A DNA stretch of 64,000 nt from the NCBI GenBank assembly GCA_030435675.1, contig CM059625.1, positions 14,012,001 through 14,076,000 on the forward strand. Direction: 5' to 3'. The notes below the pieces were generated by a model. That model did no database searches and was not told the DNA's origin. It worked only from the letters and a program-made list of their open reading frames with translations. The DNA comes from Steinernema hermaphroditum (taxonomy: Eukaryota; Nematoda; Chromadorea; Rhabditida; Steinernematidae). Below are positions 55,887 through 64,000 of this stretch, piece after piece; position 1 is the stretch's first letter; each line of letters begins with the position of its first letter. The position numbers and the translations under genes are program-made.

Positions 55887-58800
55887 GACGACTCTATATG
55901 TCTCGATGCCCTACTTTCGAAGCGTCGAGCCCCCAACCTTGATGCTCTTCGTCCGAAGCGTCAGCTCTTCAGACAGGGAATCTGTCTATATGTCTCGATG
56001 CCCTTCCTCTGAAGCGTCGAGCCCCCAACCTCGATGCCCTTCCTCTGAAGCGTCGAGTCCCCAACCTCGATACCCTTCGTCCGAAGCGTCAGCTCTTCAG
56101 ACAGGGAATCTGTCTATATGTCTCGATGCCCTTCCTCTGAAGCGTCGAGCCCCCAACCTCGATGCCCTTCCTCGAAGCGTCGAGTCCCCAACCTCGATAC
56201 CCTTCGTCCGAAGCGTCAGCTCTTCAGACAGGGAATCTGTCTATATGTCTCGATGCCCTTCCTCCGAAGCGTCGAGTCCCCAACCTCGATACCCTTCGTC
56301 CGAAGCGTCAGCTCTTCAGACAGGGAATCTGTCTATATGTCTCGATGCCCTTCCTCCGAAGCGTCGAGCCCCCAACCTCGATGCCCTTCCTCCGAAGAGT
56401 CGAGTCCCCAACCTCGATACCCTTCGTCCGAAGCGTCAGCTCTTCAGACAGGGAATCTGTCTATATGTCTCGATGCCCTTCCTCCGAAGCGTCGAGTCCC
56501 CAACCTCGATACCCTTCGTCCGAAGCGTCAGCTCTTCAGACAGGGAATCTGTCTATATGTCTCGATGCCCTTCCTCCGAAGCGTCGAGTCCCCAACCTCG
56601 ATACCCTTCGTCCGAAGCGTCAGCTCTTCAGACAGGGAATCTGTCTATATGTCTCGATGCCCTACCTTCGAAGCGTCGAGTCCCCAACCTCGATGCCCTT
56701 CGTCCGAAGCGTCAGCTCTTCAGACAGGGAATCTGTCTATATGTCTCGATGCCCTACCTTCGAAGCGTCGAGTCCCCAACCTCGATACCCTTCGTCCGAA
56801 GCGTCAGCTCTTCAGACAGGGAATCTGTCTATATGTCTCGATGCCCTTCCTCCGAAGCGTCGAGTCCCCAACCTCGATACGCTTCGTCCGAAGCGTCAGC
56901 TCTTCAGACAGGGAATCTGTCTATATGTCTCGATGCCCTTACCTCCGAAGCGTCGAGTCCCCAACCTCGATACCCTTCGTCCGAAGCGTCAGCTCTTCAG
57001 ACAGGGAATCTGTCTATATGTCTCGATGCCCTTCCTCCGAAGCGTCGAGTCCCCAACCTCGATACCCTTCGTCCGAAGCGTCAGCTCTTCAGACAGGGAA
57101 TCTGTCTATATGTCTCGATGCCCTTCCTCCGAAGCGTCGAGTCCCCAACCTCGATACCCTTCGTCCGAAGCGTCAGCTCTTCAGACAGAATCTGTCTATA
57201 TGTCTCGACAATCTGTCTTCGTCCGAAGCGTCAGCTCTTCAGACAGGGAATCTGTCTATATGTCTCGATGCCCTTCCTCCGAAGCGTCGAGTCCCCAACC
57301 TCGATACCCTTCGTCCGAAGCGTCAGCTCTTCAGACAGGGAATCTGTCTATATGTCTCGATGCCCTTCCTCCGAAGCGTCGAGTCCCCAACCTCGATACC
57401 CTTCGTCCGAAGCGTCAGCTCTTCAGACAGGGAATCTGTCTATATGTCTCGATGCCCTTCCTCCGAAGCGTCGAGTCCCCAACCTCGATACCCTTCGTCC
57501 GAAGCGTCAGCTCTTCAGACAGGGAATCTGTCTATATGTCTCGATGCCCTTCCTCCGAAGCGTCGAGCCCCCAACCTCGATGCCCTACCTTCGAAGCGTC
57601 GAGTCCCCAACCTCGATACCCTTCGTCCGAAGCGTCAGCTCTTCAGACAGGGAATCTGTCTATATGTCTCGATGCCCTACCTTCGAAGCGTGAGCCCCAA
57701 CCTCGATGCCTCGAACCGTCGAGTCCCCAACCTCGATACCCTTCGTCCGAAGCGTCAGCTCTTCAGACACGAAATCTGTCTATATGTCTCGATGCCCTTC
57801 CTCCGAAGCGTCGAGTCCCCAACCTCGATGCCCTACCCTCGAAGCGTCAGCTATTCAGACAGGGAATCTGTCTATATATCTCGATGCCCTTCCTCCGAAG
57901 CGTCGAGTCCCCAACCTCGATACCCTTCGTCCGAAGCGTCAGCTCTTCAGACAGGGAATCTGTCTATATGTCTCGATGCCCTTCCTCCGAAGCGTCGAGT
58001 CCCCAACCTCGATACCCTTCGTCCGAAGCGTCAGCTCTTCAGACAGGGAATCTGTCTATATGTCTCGATGCCCTTCCTCCGAAGCGTCGAGTCCCCAACC
58101 TCGATGCCCTTCTTTCGAAGCGTCAGCTCATCAGACAGGGAATCTGTCTATATTTCTTGATTCCCTTCGTCGAAGCGTCGAGTCCCCAACCTCGATGCCC
58201 TTCGTCCGAAGCGTCAGCTCTTCAGACAGGGAATCTGTCTATATGTCTCGATGCCCTTCCTCCGAAGCGTCGAGTCCCCAACCTCGATACCCTTCGTCCG
58301 AAGCGTCAGCTCTTCAGACAGGGAATCTGTCTATATGTCTCGATGCCCTTCCTCCGAAGAGTCGAGTCCCCAACCTCGATACCCTTCGTCCGAAGCGTCA
58401 GCTCTTCAGACAGGGAATCTGTCTATATGTCTCGATGCCCTTCCTCCGAAGCGTCGAGTCCCCAACCTCGATACCCTTCGTCCGAAGCGTCAGCTCTTCA
58501 GACAGGGAATCTGTCTATATGTCTCGATGCCCTTCCTCCGAAGCGTCGAGTCCCCAACCTCGATGCCCTTCGTCCGAAGCGTCAGACTCCTCAACTCGAT
58601 ACTCTTCGTCCGAAGCGTCAGCTCTTCAGACAGGGAATCTGTCTTGTCCATATGTCTCGATGCCCTTCCTCCGAAGCGTCGAGTCCCCAACCTCGATACC
58701 CTTCGTCCGAAGCGTCAGCTCTTCAGACAGGGAATCTGTCTATATGTCTCGATGCCCTTCCTCCGAAGCGTCGAGTCCCCAACCTCGATGCCCTTCGTCC

Positions 58801-61800
58801 GAAGCGTCAGCAACTCTTCAGACAGGGAATCTGCTCTTCAGACAGGGATCTGTCTTATGTCTCGATGCCCTACCTTCGAAGCGTCGAGTCCCCAACCTCG
58901 ATACCCTTCGTCCGAAGCGTCAGCTCTTCAGACAGGGAATCTGTCTATATGTCTCGATGCCCTTCCTCCGAAGCGTCGAGTCCCCAACCTCGATGCCCTT
59001 CCTCCGAAGCGTCGAGTCCCCAACCTCGATACCCTTCGTCCGAAGCGTCAGCTCTTCAGACAGGGAATCTGTCTATATGTCTCGATGCCCTTCCTTCGAA
59101 GCGTCGAGTCCCCAACCTCGATACGCTTCGTCCGAAGCGTCAGCTCTTCAGACAGGGAATCTGTCTATATGTCTCGATGCCCTTCCTCCGAAGCGTCGAG
59201 CCCCCAACCTCGATGCCCTACCTTCGAAGCGTCGAGTCCCCAACCTCGATACCCTTCGTCCGAAGCGTCAGCTCTTCAGACAGGGAATCTGTCTATATGT
59301 CTCGATGCCCTTCCTCCGAAGCGTCGAGTCCCCAACCTCGATACCCTTCGTCCGAAGCGTCAGCTCTTCAGACAGGGAATCTGTCTATATGTCTCGATGC
59401 CCTATCCTCCGAAGCGTCGAGTCCCCAACCTCGATACCCTTCGTCCGAAGCGTCAGCTCTTCAGACAGGGAATCTGTCTTCTGTCTATATGTCTCGATGC
59501 CCTACTTTCGAAGCGTCGAGTCCCCAACCTCGATACCCTTCGTCCGAAGCGTCAGCTCTTCAGACAGGGAATCTGTCTATATGTCTCGATGCCCTTCCTC
59601 CGAAGCGTCGAGCCCCCAACCTCGATGCCCTACCCTTCGAAGCGTCGAGTCCCCAACCTCGATACCCTTCGTCCGAAGCGTCAGCTCTTCAGACAGGGAA
59701 TCTGTCTATATGTCTCGATGCCCTTCCTCCGAAGCGTCGAGCCCCCCCTCGAGTCCCCAACCTCGATACCCTTCGTCCGAAGCGTCAGCTCTTCAGACAG
59801 GGAATCTGTCTATATGTCTCGATGCCCTTCCTCCGAAGCGTCGAGTCCCCAACCTCGATGCCCTTCCTTCGAGTCCCCAACCTCGACACCCTTCGTCCGA
59901 AGCGTCAGCTCTTCAGACAGGGAATCTGTCTATATGTCTCGATGCCCTTCCTCCGAAGCGTCGAGCCCCCAACCTCGATGCCCTACTTTCGAAGCGTCGA
60001 GTCCCCAACCTCGATACCCTTCGTCCGAAGCGTCAGCTCTTCAGACAGGGAATCTGTCTATATGTCTCGATGCCCTTCCTCCGAAGCGTCGAGTCCCCAA
60101 CCTCGATACCCTTCGTCCGAAGCGTCAGCTCTTCAGACAGGGAATCTGTCTATATGTCTCGATGCCCTTCCTCCGAAGCGTCGAGTCCCCAACCTCGATG
60201 CCCTACCTTCGAAGCGTCGAGTCCCCAACCTCGATACCCTTCGTCCGAAGCGTCAGCTCTTCAGACAGGGAATCTGTCTATATGTCTCGATGCCCTACCT
60301 CTCGAAGCGTCGAGTCCCCAACCTCGATGCCCTTCGTCCGAAGCGTCAGCTCTTCAGACAGGGAATCTGTCTATATGTCTCGATGCCCTTCCTCCGAAGC
60401 GTCGAGTCCCCAACCTCGATACCCTTCGTCCGAAGCGTCAGCTCTTCAGACAGGGAATCTGTCTATATGTCTCGATGCCCTACCTTCGAAGCGTCGAGTC
60501 CCCAACCTCGATACCCTTCGTCCGAAGCGTCAGCTCTTCAGACAGGGAATCTGTCTATATGTCTCGATGCCCTACCTCCGAAGCGTCGAGTCCCCAACCT
60601 CGATACCCTTCGTCCGAAGCGTCAGCTCTTCAGACAGGGAATCTGTCTATATGTCTCGATGCCCTACCTCCGAAGCGTCGAGTCCCCAACCTCGATACCC
60701 TTCGTCCGAAGCGTCAGCTCTTCAGACAGGTGAATCTGTCTATAGCGTCGATATATGTCTCCATGCCCTCGATGCCCTACCTTCGAAGCGTCGAGTCCCC
60801 AACCTCGATACCCTTCGTCCGAAGCGTCAGCTCTTCAGACAGGGAATCTGTCTATATGTCTCGATGCCCTTCCTCCGAAGCGTCGAGTCCCCAACCTCGA
60901 TACCCTTCGTCCGAAGCGTCAGCTCTTCAGACAGGGAATCTGTCTATATGTCTCGATGCCCTTCCTCCGAAGCGTCGAGTCCCCAACCTCGATACCCTTC
61001 GTCCGAAGCGTCAGCTCTTCAGACAGGGAATCTGTCTATATGTCTCGATGCCCTTCCTCCGAAGCGTCGAGTCCCCAACCTCGATGCCCTACTTTCGAAG
61101 CGTCGAGTCCCCAACCTCGATACCCTTCGTCCGAAGCGTCAGCTCTTCAGACAGGGAATCTGTCTATATGTCTCGATGCCCTTCCTCCGAAGCGTCGAGT
61201 CCCCAACCTCGATACCCTTCGTCCGAAGCGTCAGCTCTTCAGACAGGGAATCTGTCTATATGTCTCGATGCCCTTCCTCCGAAGCGTCGAGTCCCCAACC
61301 TCGATACCCTTCGTCCGAAGCGTCAGCTCTTCAGACAGGGAATCTGTCTATATGTCTCGATGCCCTTCCTCCGAAGCGTCGAGTCCCCAACCTCGACACC
61401 CTTCGTCCGAAGCGTCAGCTCTTCAGACAGGGAATCTGTCTATATGTCTCGATGCCCTACCTCCGAAGCGTCGAGTCCCCAACCTCGATACCCTTCGTCC
61501 GAAGCGTCAGCTCTTCAGACAGGGAATCTGTCTATATGTCTCGATGCCCTACCTCCGATGCGTCGAGTCCCCAACCTCCACACCCTTCGTCCGAAGCGTC
61601 AGCTCTTCAGACAGGGAATCTGTCTATATGTCTCGATGCCCTTCCTCCGAAGCGTCGAGTCCCCAACCTCGATACCCTTCGTCCGAAGCGTCAGCTCTTC
61701 AGACAGGGAATCTGTCTATATGTCTCGATGCCCTTCCTCCGAAGCGTCGAGTCCCCAACCTCGATACCCTTCGTCCGAAGCGTCAGCTCTTCAGACAGGG

Positions 61801-64000
61801 AATCTGTCTATATGTCTCGATGCCCTACCTCCGAAGCGTCGAGTCCCCAACCTCGATACCCTTCGTCCGAAGCGTCAGCTCTTCAGACAGGGAATCTGTC
61901 TATATGTCTCGATGCCCTACCTCGAAGCGTCGAGTCCCCAACCTCGATACCCTTCGTCCGAAGCGTCAGCTCTTCAGACAGGGAATCTGTCTATATGTCT
62001 CGATGCCCTACCTCCGAAGCGTCGAGTCCCCAACCTCGATACCCTTCGTCCGAAGCGTCAGCTCTTCAGACAGGGAATCTGTCTATATGTCTCGATGCCC
62101 TTCCTCCGAAGCGTCGAGTCCCCAACCTCGATGCCCTACTTTCGAAGCGTCGAGTCCCCAACCTCGATACCCTTCGTCCGAAGCGTCAGCTCTTCAGACA
62201 GGGAATCTGTCTATATGTCTCGATGCCCTACCTCCGAAGCGTCGAGTCCCCAACCTCGATACCCTTCGTCCGAAGCGTCAGCTCTTCAGACAGGGAATCT
62301 GTCTATATGTCTCGATGCCCTACCTCCGAAGCGTCGAGTCCCCAACCTCGATACCCTTCGTCCGAAGCGTCAGCTCTTCAGACAGGGAATCTGTCTATAT
62401 GTCTCGATGCCCTACCTCGATGCCCTACCTTCGAAGCGTCGAGTCCCCAACCTCGATACCCTTCGTCCGAAGCGTCAGCTCTTCAGACAGGGAATCTGTC
62501 TATATGTCTCGATGCCCTTCCTCCGAAGCGTCGAGCCCCCAACCTCGATGCCCTACCTTCGAAGCGTCGAGTCCCCAACCTCGACACCCTTCGTCCGAAG
62601 CGTCAGCTCTTCAGACAGGGAATCTGTCTATATGTCTCGATGCCCTACCTCCGAAGCGTCGAGTCCCCAACCTCGATACCCTTCGTCCGAAGCGTCAGCT
62701 CTTCAGACAGGGAATCTGTCTATATGTCTCGATGCCCTACCTCCGATGCGTCGAGTCCCCAACCTCGATACCCTTCGTCCGAAGCGTCAGCTCTTCAGAC
62801 AGGGAATCTGTCTATATGTCTCGATGCCCTACCTCCGATACGTCGAGTCCCCAACCTCGATACCCTTCGTCCGAAGCGTCAGCTCTTCAGACAGGGAATC
62901 TGTCTATATGTCTCGATGCCCTTCCTCCGAAGCGTCGAGTCCCCAACCTCGATGCCCTTCGTCCGAAGCGTCAGCCTCTTCAGACAGGGAATCTGTGTCA
63001 GGGAATCTGTCTATATGTCTCGATGCCCTACCTTCGAAGCGTCGAGTCCCCAACCTCGATACCCTTCGTCCGAAGCGTCAGCTCTTCAGACAGGGAATCT
63101 GTCTATATGTCTCGATGCCCTACCTCCGATGCGTCGAGTCCCCAACCTCGATACACGCTTCGTCCGAAGCGTCAGCTCTTCAGACAGGGAATCTGTCTAT
63201 ATGCCCCTCCGCCTCCGGCGTCGGCCCCAACCTCGATGCCCTACCTTCGAAGCGTCGAGTCCCCAACCTCGATACCCTTCGTCCGAAGCGTCAGCTCTTC
63301 AGACAGGGAATCTGTCTATATGTCTCGATGCCCTACCTCCGATGCGTCGAGTCCCCAACCTCGACACGCTTCGTCCGAAGCGTCAGCTCTTCAGACAGGG
63401 AATCTGTCTATATGTCTCGATGCCCTACCTCCGATGCGTCGAGTCCCCAACCTCGATGCCCTACTTTCGAAGCGTCGAGTCCCCAACCTCGATACCCTTC
63501 GTCCGAAGCGTCAGCTCTTCAGACAGGGAATCTGTCTATATGTCTCGATGCCCTACCTCCGATGCGTCGAGTCCCCAACCTCGATACCCTTCGTCCGAAG
63601 CGTCAGCTCTTCAGACAGGGAATCTGTCTATATGTCTCGATGCCCTACCTCCGAAGCGTCGAGTCCCCAACCTCGATACCCTTCGTCCGAAGCGTCAGCT
63701 CTTCAGACAGGGAATCTGTCTATATGTCTCGATGCCCTACCTCCTCCCCTCGATGCCCTACTTCGAAGCGTCGAGTCCCCAACCTCGATACCCTTCGTCC
63801 GAAGCGTCAGCTCTTCAGACAGGGAATCTGTCTATATGTCTCGATGCCCTACCTCCGATGCGTCGAGTCCCCAACCTCGATGCCCTTTACGCTCGAAGCG
63901 TCGAGTCCCCAACCTCGATACCCTTCGTCCGAAGCGTCAGCTCTTCAGACAGGGAATCTGTCTATATGTCTCGATGCCCTTCCTCCGAAGCGTCGAGTCC
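55887..64000 (+). repeat. 92-bp satellite, block 3, continuing past the window
   Basis: Same orientation, roughly 75-85 units. Units to about 61.4 kb mostly carry CTTCCTCCGAAGCG. After that CTACCTCCGAAGCG and CTACCTCCGATGCG become common, resembling the later part of block 1. Several scrambled junction units occur (57190-57235, 57690-57720, 58590-58650, 58805-58860, 60730-60775, 62970-63005, 63200-63230). The array has not ended at 64000. Confidence 0.98.

Noticed and set aside
53537..60733. Further long plus-strand frames (up to 1523 codons) in satellite blocks 2 and 3
   Set aside because: Same cause as in block 1. Their ends coincide with irregular units or the LTR fragment rather than with gene structure.
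21326..64000. CRISPR array
   Set aside because: Repeats are contiguous with no unique spacers, units are 92-164 bp, and the context is eukaryotic.
1..64000. tRNA, rRNA or spliced-leader genes; telomeric TTAGGC arrays
   Set aside because: None was seen by eye on either strand. A covariance-model search would be decisive, but I cannot run one.

Overview
The window looks like a repeat-dominated, gene-poor stretch of a nematode genome (probably rhabditid-like; species not determined). Evidence for this is the very small introns (about 43-59 nt) with GT..TTTCAG/TTTTAG-type borders, divergent PP1-type phosphatase and eIF4E/4E-HP-like sequences, a Helitron, and a BEL/Pao retrotransposon. Nothing here looks prokaryotic. 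There is no operon, rRNA, tRNA or CRISPR array that I can support.

Layout. (1) 1-4551, minus strand: a decayed Helitron Rep/helicase gene running off the left edge. Its HUH and twin-tyrosine motifs are still readable, but across several frames. (2) 4.8-7.3 kb: non-coding DNA with a degenerate ~100-bp tandem repeat, a ~52-bp tandem repeat and short GC-rich repeats. (3) 7.3-21.1 kb: a patchwork of small spliced gene pieces, broken genes and segmental duplications. It holds a well-phased four-exon gene of unknown function (7920-8514), a ~690-bp foldback element, a truncated PP1-like phosphatase (9434-9851), and a frameshifted ZIP transporter (10404-10858). A 1.67-kb segment occurs twice (11433-13098 and 16830-18496) carrying phosphatase and eIF4E-like pieces, with a 137-bp fragment duplicated separately and fused to one copy. 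A cysteine desulfurase remnant (16035-16140), a retropepsin-bearing retroelement fragment (19125-20078) and a 44-bp tandem repeat follow. (4) 21.16-21.30 kb: a homopolymer block that looks like an assembly artefact. (5) 21.3 kb to the window end: a huge head-to-tail satellite with a 92-bp basic unit (also 128 and 164 bp), all in one orientation. A 500-N gap, a truncated BEL/Pao element (50452-53517, minus) and a second LTR-like fragment (55466-55794) interrupt it.

How it fits together. No coherent pathway is encoded. The coding pieces are mostly dead or truncated: altered catalytic residues, in-frame stops, frameshifts and chimeric joins. The most striking feature is the satellite. Its plus strand contains no stop codon in any frame except one TGA in a common variant, so thousands of codons are open in all three plus frames at once. 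These giant reading frames are best treated as a by-product of the repeat unit rather than as genes, but they are worth a transcription test. Satellite plus gene debris plus transposons is the composition expected of heterochromatin, a B or sex chromosome, or germline-limited DNA. That interpretation is inference.
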